DNA of 40,017 nucleotides. Source: Exiguobacterium sp. KRL4. Its GTDB lineage: Bacteria; Bacillota; Bacilli; Exiguobacteriales; Exiguobacteriaceae. The translations under genes were made by a program, and so were the position numbers. The notes under the pieces are model-generated. The model was not told where the DNA came from, ran no database searches, and saw only the letters and a list, made by a program, of their open reading frames with translations. Each line of letters begins with the position of its first letter. Position 1 is the stretch's first letter. The DNA lies in NCBI RefSeq assembly GCF_001870785.1, contig NZ_MOLV01000018.1, positions 1 through 40,017 on the forward strand, read 5' to 3'. Shown one piece after another: positions 23,197-31,725 of the stretch.

Positions 23197-23282
23197 GAAA
23201 AAAATCCTTTCGTCTGCATAAAAGCAGGGTGTACTTTTTTGAAAAATAGGGGAAAACAACTCCTTCCCCGATGGAAAACTAT

Positions 23283-23293
23283 TCTGTTATGAT
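23283..23293 (+). promoter_or_regulatory. Extended -10 promoter of camS
   Basis: TGTTATGAT (23285-23293) is an extended -10 element; no good -35 is present at the usual distance. A start near 23300 would leave about 32 bases before the camS ATG. Confidence 0.45.
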
Positions 23294-23331
23294 AGAGAGA
23301 ACGATTTTAAACATATGGGGTGCGTAAATAG

Positions 23332-24510
23332 ATGAAATATAAAAAAATGGCAGCATTGACGTTGACGAGTACATTGTTCCTCGGCGCGTGTTCGTTTGAT
23401 TTATCACAAAAAAGCGATACAAAAGAAGTCATCACAGAAAGTGAACAAGGAAAAGAAGTGCAGGCAGTCGTCAGTCCGGCGATTGATACAACGGATTCTT
23501 ATTACCGGACCGTTTTACCGTTTCGACCAAGTGTCGCTCGTGGGATGACACAAAAACGGGTCAGTTCACGTCTCGAATTGGACGAGATCGAAACCGGACT
23601 GATGCGTCACTCGACACAATTTTTTGATCCGGAAAAATATTATTACCAAGAAGGTCAATTGCTTGAAGCGGAGCAGATTGCCCAGTGGTTACTGCGAAAA
23701 GGAAAAGCCGGTGACGGTGTCAGTGATCCAAACGGCTTGAATCCAGCCTATACGACAGGGAAGTCCTATAAAGAAAAAAATCAAAAGTCTCCTCTGATTC
23801 TATCGCACATCTTGGAGCAAGACTATATGTTAGAAGAAGATAAAAAGCTTGAGATGGGCGGTACTTCAATCGCGTTAGTCTTAAATAGTGAATACGTCTT
23901 CCAAGATGAAAATTATGGACCGACCTACACGGTGAAACTGGATGAGAAGAAAGTCATCGCACAAGGGAAACAGATGGCGAATGAACTGGTGAAAAAAATG
24001 CGGAAAACGGACGGAATGAAAACGACGCCGATCCATGTCGCGTTGTATTTACAAGAAAGTGAAGGTTCACCGGTGTCGGGTCATTATCTATCCTCTGCCT
24101 TTATCGGACGTGGGAATCAAATCAGCGAGAATGACTGGAAAAATTACGATGAAAAGTATTATTATTACCCGTCTGGCGTTGCGACCAATGATGTCCGGGA
24201 TGATGCGGCAAAATTTGATCTGTTCAAGGATCGTTTAGAGGATTACTTCCCGAACTATACCGGGATGATGGGGGAAGGTTTTTACCAAGAAGGTGAGCTG
24301 AAGAAACTCGAAATCAAAATTCCAGTTCAATTTTACGGAAAAGCAGAGCTCGTAGCCTTTGTTCAATACGTCACCTACCTGCTGGAAAATCGTTGGGAGT
24401 ACAACCGGAACGTCCCGACGACCATCACCGTCACGAATTTAAATGGGGATACGGAAGCCATGTTATTCATTGAGCCGGAGACGAAAAAACCCATCGTCAA
24501 AATTCGTTGA
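23332..24510 (+). CDS. CamS-family lipoprotein (YerH-like)
   Basis: This 392-residue lipoprotein has a lipobox ending LFLGAC with lipidated Cys20, so it is anchored outside the membrane. The mature part has the CamS-type blocks YYRTVLPFRPSVARG, RHSTQFFDPEKYYYQEG and PIVKIR at the end. CamS proteins are known as precursors whose signal peptide yields a conjugation pheromone in enterococci and staphylococci. In most Bacillales the function is unknown, and this signal peptide need not act as one. Start behind GGGG at 23317-23320. In B. subtilis yerH also follows ligA; here a sortase gene on the other strand intervenes. Confidence 0.92.
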   Translation: MKYKKMAALTLTSTLFLGACSFDLSQKSDTKEVITESEQGKEVQAVVSPAIDTTDSYYRTVLPFRPSVARGMTQKRVSSRLELDEIETGLMRHSTQFFDPEKYYYQEGQLLEAEQIAQWLLRKGKAGDGVSDPNGLNPAYTTGKSYKEKNQKSPLILSHILEQDYMLEEDKKLEMGGTSIALVLNSEYVFQDENYGPTYTVKLDEKKVIAQGKQMANELVKKMRKTDGMKTTPIHVALYLQESEGSPVSGHYLSSAFIGRGNQISENDWKNYDEKYYYYPSGVATNDVRDDAAKFDLFKDRLEDYFPNYTGMMGEGFYQEGELKKLEIKIPVQFYGKAELVAFVQYVTYLLENRWEYNRNVPTTITVTNLNGDTEAMLFIEPETKKPIVKIR

Positions 24511-24521
24511 TTTCATACAGG

Positions 24522-24556
24522 AAAAAAGACTCTTTGCAGAAGCGGGAGTCTTTTTT
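24522..24556 (+). terminator. Terminator after camS
   Basis: AAAAGACTC pairs with GAGTCTTTT around a G/A-rich loop, with T following on the + strand and also on the - strand, so it can work in both directions. Confidence 0.82.
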
Positions 24557-24696
24557 GATACTTAATTTCGTTCGCGGACTTCTTTGGATTTACGAAAGCC
24601 GTCTTGGAAGAGCATAATAGAAAAGAAGCATAATGCGGATCAGGTGGATTGACGCTGCATTCGCCTGTTTTAATTCATTGTAAGGGAGAGAGTCGT

Positions 24697-25551
24697 ATGA
24701 AAGGTGGTATTTTTTCACAGATTAGTGCTGTCCGGGAAGAGTTGCCTTCTTCATCACGGAAAGTCGCTGATTTTGTTTTAGCGCATATGAATGAAATCGC
24801 GGGGATGACGATTCATCATTTAGCAGAAGAATCGGGAACAAGTGCGGCGGCAGTCGTCCGCTTTTGCCGGGCGCTTGGATTGAAGGGGTATCCGGAACTA
24901 CGGATGCGGATTTCGGCGGATACGGCCCGAACGGACTTAAAAGGATATCACGATATCGAAAAAAATGAACGACCGGCTGACTTGGTTGAAAAGACATTAA
25001 GCAACAGTATGCAAGCCTTACAGGATACAGCAAAGCAGTTGAGTGAAAACCGGATTGCCGAGGCGATGAAAGTCCTCGATCAAGCACGGGCGATTTATTT
25101 TTATGGGATCGGAGCATCAAATGTGGTTGCGTTAGATGCCGCACAAAAGTGGACCCGTGTTGGTAAATTAACGATTCAAGAATCCGATCAACATCTCGTC
25201 GCGACGATTTTGGCGAATGCGAGTCCGGACGATGTGTTTTTCGCAATTTCTTACAGTGGAGAAACGGAAGAAGTCGTTGAATTGATCCGTCTTGCTAAAA
25301 TACGTGGATTACAAGTCATCAGTCTGACACGGTTTGGAGATAATCGGGTCAGTCAGTTGGCGGATATTGCCTTGTGGACGTCGCGGGCACCGGAAGCCCC
25401 ATTACGGAGTGCTGCCCTCAGTTCGCGCCTCGCACAGCTGTTTGCGATCGATGTGTTGTTCCTATCCTATGCGGCGGTTCATTATGACGATACGATTGAA
25501 CGGCTTCAATATACACGGGAAAGCGTTAAGATGTTGCACAGCAAAAAATAG
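24697..25551 (+). CDS. RpiR/MurR-family transcriptional regulator
   Basis: This 284-residue regulator has an N-terminal RpiR helix-turn-helix (about residues 1-77, with MTIHHLAEESGTSAAAVVRFCRALG as core) and a C-terminal SIS domain (about 120-250, with YFYGIGASN and ISYSGETEEV) that binds phosphosugars. MurR homologues control N-acetylmuramic acid catabolism, but no murQ or PTS gene is adjacent; the partner here is a peptidase-type gene 12 bases downstream. The open frame extends 48 bases upstream of the chosen ATG, which follows GGGAGAGAG. The actual ligand cannot be told from sequence. Confidence 0.9.
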   Translation: MKGGIFSQISAVREELPSSSRKVADFVLAHMNEIAGMTIHHLAEESGTSAAAVVRFCRALGLKGYPELRMRISADTARTDLKGYHDIEKNERPADLVEKTLSNSMQALQDTAKQLSENRIAEAMKVLDQARAIYFYGIGASNVVALDAAQKWTRVGKLTIQESDQHLVATILANASPDDVFFAISYSGETEEVVELIRLAKIRGLQVISLTRFGDNRVSQLADIALWTSRAPEAPLRSAALSSRLAQLFAIDVLFLSYAAVHYDDTIERLQYTRESVKMLHSKK

Positions 25552-25563
25552 GGGGTTACATAA

Positions 25564-26742
25564 ATGAAGCAGACAGTAGAAGAGATGGTGGAGCAGTTAT
25601 TTCCAGTAATGGTCGAACGGCGTCGTTATTTACATCAACATCCAGAACTGTCGTTTCATGAAGTCGATACACCACGGTTCATCGCTGAACGATTAACGGA
25701 ACTTGGAATCGACGTCCGGACCAATGTCGGAGGTCGTGGTGTCGTCGGAACGATTCGGGGCGGAAAACCAGGTAAGACGGTGGCACTTCGAGCTGATTTC
25801 GATGCCTTGCCGATCCAGGATGAGAAAGAAGTCGAGTACCGTTCGACCGTTCCCGGTGTCATGCATGCCTGTGGTCACGATGGGCATACGGCGACTTTAC
25901 TTGCGGTGGCGGAAATCCTCGTGCAGCAGAAAGAACAGTTAGCCGGGAATGTCGTCCTGATCCATCAGCACGCAGAAGAAGTCGTCCCGGGTGGTGCCCG
26001 TGACATGATTGCCGACGGTTGTTTAGAAGGGGTCGATGTCATTTTCGGGACACATCTCTGGTCGACGACGAAGCTTGGAACAATCGGCTACCGCGTCGGA
26101 CCAGTGATGGCAGCAGCCGATAAATTCGAGCTGACGTTGTTTGGTCGCGGCGGACATGGGGCAAAACCACACGAAACGATTGATGCCGTCGTTCTTGGGG
26201 CGACGGTCGTCAAAGAATTGCAAAGTATCGTCAGTCGACGACTCGATCCCCTGCAACAAGCGGTTTTGACGATTGGAACACTTCATGCCGGGAATACGTT
26301 TAACGTCATTGCAGACAGTGCGCAATTGACAGGGACGGTCCGAACGTTTGATCCAGCAGTCGCCGAACAGATCGTCCGGGAAATGGAACGGACGATCAAA
26401 GGTGTGTGTGACGCGGCGGGGGCGACCTATTCGTTTACGTACGAAAGAGGGTATCCGGCGGTCGTCAACCATCCGGAAGAAACGAACCTATTGCGGACCG
26501 TTGCTTCTGACATCATGGGTGCGGATCACGTCTTTGAAATTGCTCCGACGATGGGTGGGGAAGATTTTGCTTACTACTTGCAACGTGTACCCGGGACCTT
26601 TTTCTTTACCGGGGCAGGAGACGAAACGTTTTATCCGCATCACCATCCGAAGTTTGATTTTGAAGAACAGGCGATGCAATATGCTGCCCGGATTTTAATT
26701 GAGGCGACGTTACGCTATCTTGATTCTCCGATGGAACCTTAA
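25564..26742 (+). CDS. M20-family metallohydrolase (amidohydrolase/aminoacylase type)
   Basis: This 392-residue cytosolic hydrolase belongs to the M20D group that removes acyl groups from amino acids or hydrolyses similar amides. Conserved blocks are RRYLHQHPELSFHE, LRADFDALP, HACGHDGHT with metal ligands His101, Cys103 and His105, then IHQHAEEVVPGGA and MGGEDFAYY. The Cys in the metal site is typical of this group. It starts 12 bases after the RpiR-type gene with GGGGG before the ATG, so the regulator probably controls it or senses its product. Substrate is unknown. Confidence 0.92.
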   Translation: MKQTVEEMVEQLFPVMVERRRYLHQHPELSFHEVDTPRFIAERLTELGIDVRTNVGGRGVVGTIRGGKPGKTVALRADFDALPIQDEKEVEYRSTVPGVMHACGHDGHTATLLAVAEILVQQKEQLAGNVVLIHQHAEEVVPGGARDMIADGCLEGVDVIFGTHLWSTTKLGTIGYRVGPVMAAADKFELTLFGRGGHGAKPHETIDAVVLGATVVKELQSIVSRRLDPLQQAVLTIGTLHAGNTFNVIADSAQLTGTVRTFDPAVAEQIVREMERTIKGVCDAAGATYSFTYERGYPAVVNHPEETNLLRTVASDIMGADHVFEIAPTMGGEDFAYYLQRVPGTFFFTGAGDETFYPHHHPKFDFEEQAMQYAARILIEATLRYLDSPMEP

Positions 26743-26750
26743 GTCAGATA

Positions 26751-26801
26751 CGAAAAGACACCTACCCTTCGGCAAGTAACCGGAAAGTAGGTGTCTTTTC
26801 G
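26751..26801. terminator. Bidirectional terminator between M20 gene and ywbE
   Basis: CGAAAAGACACCTAC (26751-26765) pairs perfectly with GTAGGTGTCTTTTCG (26787-26801). The T and A runs inside the arms allow termination from both converging genes. Confidence 0.85.
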
Positions 26802-26813
26802 TGTAGATAGGAA

Positions 26814-27005
26814 TTATAAAGTTTCTTGGACGCGACCGACTTGCCCGTCTTCGAGTCGGACTTTGATACCGTGCGGGTGGTTTGGAGACTTCGTCAAAAG
26901 ATCCTTGACGATTCCCTCCGTCCGTTTTCCTGTCCGCTGATCCTGTTTTAATACGATACTGACGTGTTGTCCGATTTTGACATCGGCTCGTTTTTTACCA
27001 TCCAT
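26814..27005 (-). CDS. ywbE: YwbE family protein
   Basis: This 63-residue conserved protein matches Bacillus YwbE over its length: IGQHVSIVLKQDQRTGKRTEGIVKDLLT without a gap, then HPHGIKVRLEDGQVGRVQE. The fold is a short beta-rich, KOW-like domain and the function is unknown. The frame stays open 37 codons upstream, but AAAGGAGCGG on the minus strand lies just before the chosen ATG at 27005. It is a single gene converging on the M20 unit and divergent from the chaperone operon. Confidence 0.93.
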   Translation of the reverse strand: MDGKKRADVKIGQHVSIVLKQDQRTGKRTEGIVKDLLTKSPNHPHGIKVRLEDGQVGRVQETL

Positions 27006-27122
27006 CTGTTGACCGCTCCTTTTTAGATAACTATGGATGTCAGTATACCATGCTTCTTCTGCACGAAACTTGTTTAAGGAAAATCCGTAAAGTGAAAAGA
27101 ATGAAAGAATCAGCAAAAAAAG

Positions 27123-27139
27123 TTTGACTATATTTGACC
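27123..27139 (-). promoter_or_regulatory. CtsR operator
   Basis: On the minus strand the site reads GGTCAAA-TAT-AGTCAAA. This fits the CtsR heptad repeat RGTCAAANANRGTCAAA at every fixed position. It overlaps the -35 element of the chaperone promoter, as expected for a CtsR-repressed heat-shock operon. Confidence 0.85.
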
Positions 27140-27162
27140 AATTGAGCGATCAATTTTATAAT
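27134..27162 (+). promoter_or_regulatory. Promoter of the J-protein-clpB operon
   Basis: TTGACC (27134-27139) and a consensus TATAAT (27157-27162) are spaced by 17 bases. The spacer holds a perfect 6-bp dyad, AATTGA-GCGA-TCAATT (27140-27155). Confidence 0.8.
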
Positions 27163-27197
27163 TAAGATACAGAATGAAAGTTAAGGGAGTGATCGGG

Positions 27198-28064
27198 ATG
27201 GCAAAAGATTATTATCGAACACTTGGGGTCGAGAAATCAGCATCGAACCAAGAAATCAAACGGGCGTACCGCAAACTGGCGAAACAATACCATCCAGACG
27301 TCAATCAAGAAGCAAGCGCCGACCAGCGCTTTAAGGATATTCAGGAAGCTTTTGATGTGCTCGGGGATGAAGAAAAAAGAGCCCAATATGATCAGTATGG
27401 AAGTGATTTCGAACGGGTGGCAGGGGCGGGATATGGTCAGTCGGCTGACTACGATGATTTGTTCCGTCAGTTTAACGGACGTCAATCGAGACCAGGCGGA
27501 TCAGCCGGTCAATCGTTTGGATTTGAAGACATGTTTGGTTCGTTTTTTAGTCAAGAGGAAGAAGCGACGGATGAGGAACTCGAATTGACCGTTCCGCTCA
27601 GTCATCTCAGTACCAATGAGAAAGTAACGATTCGATTAGCTACGGGTGCGATTCAGATGAGTCTCCCAAAAGATTTATATGACGGAAAAAAAGTCCGGTT
27701 ACGCGGGAAAAGTTCGATGCGCAACCGTAAAGGCATCGCTGGGGATGTCTACGTGACGATTCATCTGAAGGATGACGACCGTTTCCGCCGTCAAGAGACC
27801 GACGTCATCTCGACCGTCCGCGTCTATCCGACGATATTTGTCTTAGGAGGCGAAGTCGTGGCTGATACATTAGAGGGAAAACGTGTGAAATTAAAAATCA
27901 AACCAGGTACAAAACCGGGTTCGCGTCTCCGAATTCCAAACCGAGGGCTCAGTAACCGCGAAGGTCATCGAGGAGCTCTATTAGTGCAACTCGAAGTAAA
28001 ACTTCCAGAAATGGATTCAGCATTTTATGAAGAGTGGGAAAATCGTTTATCTGTGAAGGAGTGA
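27198..28064 (+). CDS. J-domain co-chaperone, CbpA-like (DnaJ class B)
   Basis: This 288-residue Hsp40 has an N-terminal J domain (residues 4-67) with the HPD motif at 32-34 that stimulates DnaK ATPase, then a Gly/Phe/Gln region (about 75-120) and two substrate-binding C-terminal domains. The CxxCxGxG zinc-finger repeats of true DnaJ are absent, so this is a class B (CbpA-type) protein. It starts behind AAGGGAG; an in-frame ATG at 27174 is poorly placed. clpB follows 6 bases later under the same CtsR-type promoter, implying joint use with the disaggregase under stress. Confidence 0.93.
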   Translation: MAKDYYRTLGVEKSASNQEIKRAYRKLAKQYHPDVNQEASADQRFKDIQEAFDVLGDEEKRAQYDQYGSDFERVAGAGYGQSADYDDLFRQFNGRQSRPGGSAGQSFGFEDMFGSFFSQEEEATDEELELTVPLSHLSTNEKVTIRLATGAIQMSLPKDLYDGKKVRLRGKSSMRNRKGIAGDVYVTIHLKDDDRFRRQETDVISTVRVYPTIFVLGGEVVADTLEGKRVKLKIKPGTKPGSRLRIPNRGLSNREGHRGALLVQLEVKLPEMDSAFYEEWENRLSVKE

Positions 28065-28070
28065 CGTACA

Positions 28071-30644
28071 ATGGATTTTGAAAAACTAACAGATCGGGCG
28101 CATGAAGCCATCGTATCGGCACAAGCGATTGCCAAACAACGTCGACACAGTGAAATCACGGAGTGGCATTTATTGCTTTCCTTGATTTCCCAAGAAGAAG
28201 GAATTGCACGAATCGTCTTTGAGAAGTTGGATCAGCGGATGGATCAACTTGAAGCGGGCATCAATGAAGCCATCGGGCGATTACCTGCCCTCGGTCAGTC
28301 GTCGACCCCGCGTATCAGTAACTCGCTGTTACAAGTACTGACGGAAGCAGAAACAGAAGCGCGATTGATGCAAGACGATTATGTCTCCGTGGAACATTTG
28401 TTGCTTGGTCTCGTTAAACAATCAAGTCCAGCGACACAATACCTGCGGAGCCAAGGCGTAACAGAACCATTATTACGAGAAGCGATCATCGAGATGCGAG
28501 GAAACCGGAAAGTTACGACCAAAAATCCGGAAGCCACTTTTGATGTGTTAAAGAAATATGGACGCGATCTCGTAGCCGATTTCCGGTCAGGTAAAACGGA
28601 TCCGGTCATCGGACGCGATGATGAGATTCGCCGGGTCATTCGGATTCTCAGTCGGAAGACAAAAAATAATCCGGTTTTGATTGGTGAACCGGGTGTTGGG
28701 AAAACGGCCATCGTCGAAGGACTGGCTCAACGGATCGTTCGGGGAGATGTGCCGGAAAGCCTCAAAAATAAACAGTTATTCAGTCTGGATATGAGTACAC
28801 TCGTCGCCGGTGCCAAATACCGAGGGGAGTTCGAAGAACGGCTCCAAGCCGTCTTGAACGAGGTCAAGGAAGCCGAAGGTCAGATTCTGTTATTCATCGA
28901 TGAATTGCATACGATTGTCGGTGCAGGTAAGACGGAAGGTGCAATGGACGCCGGGAATATGTTAAAACCGATGCTTGCCCGGGGAGAATTACATTGTATC
29001 GGTGCGACGACATTAGATGAATACCGGAAATATATCGAAAAAGACCCGGCACTTGAACGTCGTTTCCAACAAGTCCTCGTCGCGGAACCGGATGTCGAAG
29101 ATACGATTTCGATTTTGCGCGGACTGAAAGAACGGTTTGAGATTTACCATGGTGTCCGGATCCATGACAATGCCCTTGTCGCAGCAGCCATTCTTTCGGA
29201 CCGTTACATCACGGACCGTTTCATGCCTGATAAAGCGATCGACCTGGTCGATGAAGCCTGTGCCATGATTCGGACCGACATGGAATCCATGCCTGCGGAA
29301 CTGGATTCTTTAGTTCGTCGTGTCATGCAACTTGAAATCGAAGAAGCAGCACTCAAAAAAGAAACCGATGAAGCATCACGGAAGCGACTTGAGGTCTTGC
29401 AACAGGAATTAAGTTCTGTTCGGGAAGACGAAAGTGCGCTACGGACACGATGGGAACGCGAGAAAGACAGCTCCCAAAACGTCCAGCAGTTGCGGGCGGA
29501 TCTTGAAAAAGCAAAACTTGCCTTGCAAGAAGCAGAAGGACGGTATGATTTAAATACAGCATCGGAAATCAAGTATGGACAGATTCCAGCACTTGAAAAT
29601 CAGTTGAAGGTGGCGGAGGAATCGGCAGAACACGTCTCGCATGAATTAGTCCGAGAAGCCGTGACAGACGAAGAGATCTCCGATATCGTGTCGAAGTGGA
29701 CGGGGATTCCGGTCAGCCGTCTCGCACAAGGCGAACGCGAAAAATTACTGTATTTAGAAGATACGTTGCATGAACGAGTCTTTGGCCAAGATGAGGCCGT
29801 CCGGTTGGTCTCGGATGCTGTCATCCGGGCACGTGCGGGCATCAAAGATCCGAATCGTCCGATCGGTTCGTTCCTGTTCCTCGGTCCGACCGGTGTCGGG
29901 AAGACGGAACTTGCGAAAGCACTCGCCGCTGCGATGTTCGATAGTGAAGAGCATATCGTTCGAATCGATATGTCGGAGTATATGGAAAAACACAATGTAT
30001 CACGTCTAGTCGGAGCCCCACCAGGATATGTGGGGTATGAAGAAGGCGGTCAATTGACGGAAGCGGTGCGCCGAAGTCCTTACTCTGTCCTTCTGTTTGA
30101 CGAAATCGAGAAGGCGCATGGTGATGTGTTTAACATCCTGCTCCAAGTGTTAGACGATGGACGGTTGACGGATGCACAAGGGCGAATGGTTGACTTCAAG
30201 AATACGATCGTCATCATGACGTCGAATATCGGTTCAAACATCCTACTCGAAGCAGCAAAAGACGGAAATATTGATGCGGCAGAAGAAGAAGCCGTTCGTC
30301 AAGAATTAAAAAATTATTTCCGGCCGGAATTCTTGAACCGGATTGATGATACGATCCTCTTCCATCCGCTCCATCGTGCCGAAATCGAGCGGATCATTGA
30401 TAAAGCGGTCAGCAAAATGGCCGATCGTCTCTCGGGTCGTGAGATTACGATTGACGTGACAGATGCTGCGAAAACCTTGATCTTCAATGAAGCCTTTGAA
30501 CCACAGTACGGGGCACGTCCAATCAATCGGTACATTCAACGGACGATCGAGACGAAGCTGGCCCGTGCATTAATCAGTGGGGCAATCCAAGATGGTTCGC
30601 ATGTCGCCATCGATACGGATGGAACAGAACTTGTCATTCGTTGA
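28071..30644 (+). CDS. clpB: ATP-dependent disaggregase ClpB
   Basis: This 857-residue Hsp100 hexamer pulls proteins out of aggregates with DnaK and a J-protein. The N-domain spans about residues 1-145. Walker A motifs are GEPGVGKT (205-212) in the first AAA+ domain and GPTGVGKT (605-612) in the second. The coiled-coil middle domain (about 400-530), which separates ClpB from ClpC, is rich in Glu and Lys. The substrate loop [10 protein letters not shown] is intact. No ClpP-binding loop is apparent, as expected for ClpB. GAAGGAGTG precedes the ATG. Confidence 0.97.
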   Translation: MDFEKLTDRAHEAIVSAQAIAKQRRHSEITEWHLLLSLISQEEGIARIVFEKLDQRMDQLEAGINEAIGRLPALGQSSTPRISNSLLQVLTEAETEARLMQDDYVSVEHLLLGLVKQSSPATQYLRSQGVTEPLLREAIIEMRGNRKVTTKNPEATFDVLKKYGRDLVADFRSGKTDPVIGRDDEIRRVIRILSRKTKNNPVLIGEPGVGKTAIVEGLAQRIVRGDVPESLKNKQLFSLDMSTLVAGAKYRGEFEERLQAVLNEVKEAEGQILLFIDELHTIVGAGKTEGAMDAGNMLKPMLARGELHCIGATTLDEYRKYIEKDPALERRFQQVLVAEPDVEDTISILRGLKERFEIYHGVRIHDNALVAAAILSDRYITDRFMPDKAIDLVDEACAMIRTDMESMPAELDSLVRRVMQLEIEEAALKKETDEASRKRLEVLQQELSSVREDESALRTRWEREKDSSQNVQQLRADLEKAKLALQEAEGRYDLNTASEIKYGQIPALENQLKVAEESAEHVSHELVREAVTDEEISDIVSKWTGIPVSRLAQGEREKLLYLEDTLHERVFGQDEAVRLVSDAVIRARAGIKDPNRPIGSFLFLGPTGVGKTELAKALAAAMFDSEEHIVRIDMSEYMEKHNVSRLVGAPPGYVGYEEGGQLTEAVRRSPYSVLLFDEIEKAHGDVFNILLQVLDDGRLTDAQGRMVDFKNTIVIMTSNIGSNILLEAAKDGNIDAAEEEAVRQELKNYFRPEFLNRIDDTILFHPLHRAEIERIIDKAVSKMADRLSGREITIDVTDAAKTLIFNEAFEPQYGARPINRYIQRTIETKLARALISGAIQDGSHVAIDTDGTELVIR

Positions 30645-30653
30645 CATCTATTA

Positions 30654-30703
30654 CAAAAAGGTCGTCTCGTCCTCTAAGCGATAGGGGACAGACGACCTTT
30701 TTG
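30654..30703 (+). terminator. Terminator after clpB
   Basis: CAAAAAGGTCGTCT (30654-30667) pairs with AGACGACCTTTTTG (30690-30703). A second short stem (GTCCTCT/AGGGGAC) fills the loop. Confidence 0.88.
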
Positions 30704-30792
30704 ACGTGATGTGAAATCAAAAAGAAGAACGGTCATATCTCGTTTCTAAAAAGCATGATAAGCTATTAAAAACGACAGGAAGAGGGACTTCG

Positions 30793-31725
30793 ATGAATGT
30801 AACGCAACAACAACTAGAAGAATTAATCGCTGAATGTCGCCCTTATACGGTGCTTGGACAGGTAGCAAGTTATATTCCAGAACTGGCAAAGTCTGAACCG
30901 ACACAGCTTGGAATCGCTGTCTGCAATGCCGACGGAACGTTTGTATCGGCAGGAGATGCAGAAACGATGTTTACGTTACAAAGTGTTTCGAAAATCATTA
31001 CGTTGGCCTTTGTCCTTGAGACATTTGGAGAAGACTATGTGTTCTCCAAAGTTGGGATGGAACCAACGGGGGATGCCTTCAACTCGATTGCGAAACTTGA
31101 AGAGACGATTCCGACAAAACCACTCAATCCAATGATTAATGCAGGGGCACTTGCCGTGACGAGTATGTTGCCAGGAGAAGATGCTGCCGATAAACTGAAC
31201 CGCTTGCGTCAATTCATCGCGGACTTACTCGATATCGAACTCGACATGGTCAAATATGATGCGGAAGTTGCGCAGTCCGAATTTGAGACAACGGATTTGA
31301 ATCGCGCTTTGCTATATTTTATGCGGTATCATGGAGTCATCGAAGGAAATGTCGAGGAAATCATCGATGTCTACACGAAGCAGTGTGCGATCCTGACGAA
31401 CTGTAAAGGGCTGGCGATGATGGGGAAAATTTTGAGCCAGTCTGGAAAGACACCGTCCGGTCATCAGGTCATTTCACGCCGCAACGCTCGGATCATCCGA
31501 GCCATCATGACGACGTGTGGCATGTATGATGCTTCGGGTGAATTTTCCGTCCAAGTGGGATTACCGGGAAAAAGTGGTGTATCCGGTGCGATTGTTGCGT
31601 GTGGTCGAAGTGACTTTGATATGGCGGATCTTGGAATCGGTATTTTTGGACCGGCACTGGACTTAAAAGGAAATTCGATTGCCGGAACAAAGATGCTTGA
31701 ATTGCTTGTCCAGCGTCATCCCTAG
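30793..31725 (+). CDS. glsA: Glutaminase A
   Basis: This 310-residue serine-dependent enzyme hydrolyses glutamine to glutamate and ammonia. It has the beta-lactamase-like fold of the family, with the catalytic S-x-x-K as Ser64-Val-Ser-Lys67 in LQSVSKI. NPMINAGALAV and PGKSGVSGAIV are conserved blocks. Length equals the usual 305-330. GGAAGAGGG lies before the ATG. I see no clear promoter in the 89-base gap after the clpB terminator. The stop overlaps that of the convergent CHAD gene. Confidence 0.95.
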   Translation: MNVTQQQLEELIAECRPYTVLGQVASYIPELAKSEPTQLGIAVCNADGTFVSAGDAETMFTLQSVSKIITLAFVLETFGEDYVFSKVGMEPTGDAFNSIAKLEETIPTKPLNPMINAGALAVTSMLPGEDAADKLNRLRQFIADLLDIELDMVKYDAEVAQSEFETTDLNRALLYFMRYHGVIEGNVEEIIDVYTKQCAILTNCKGLAMMGKILSQSGKTPSGHQVISRRNARIIRAIMTTCGMYDASGEFSVQVGLPGKSGVSGAIVACGRSDFDMADLGIGIFGPALDLKGNSIAGTKMLELLVQRHP

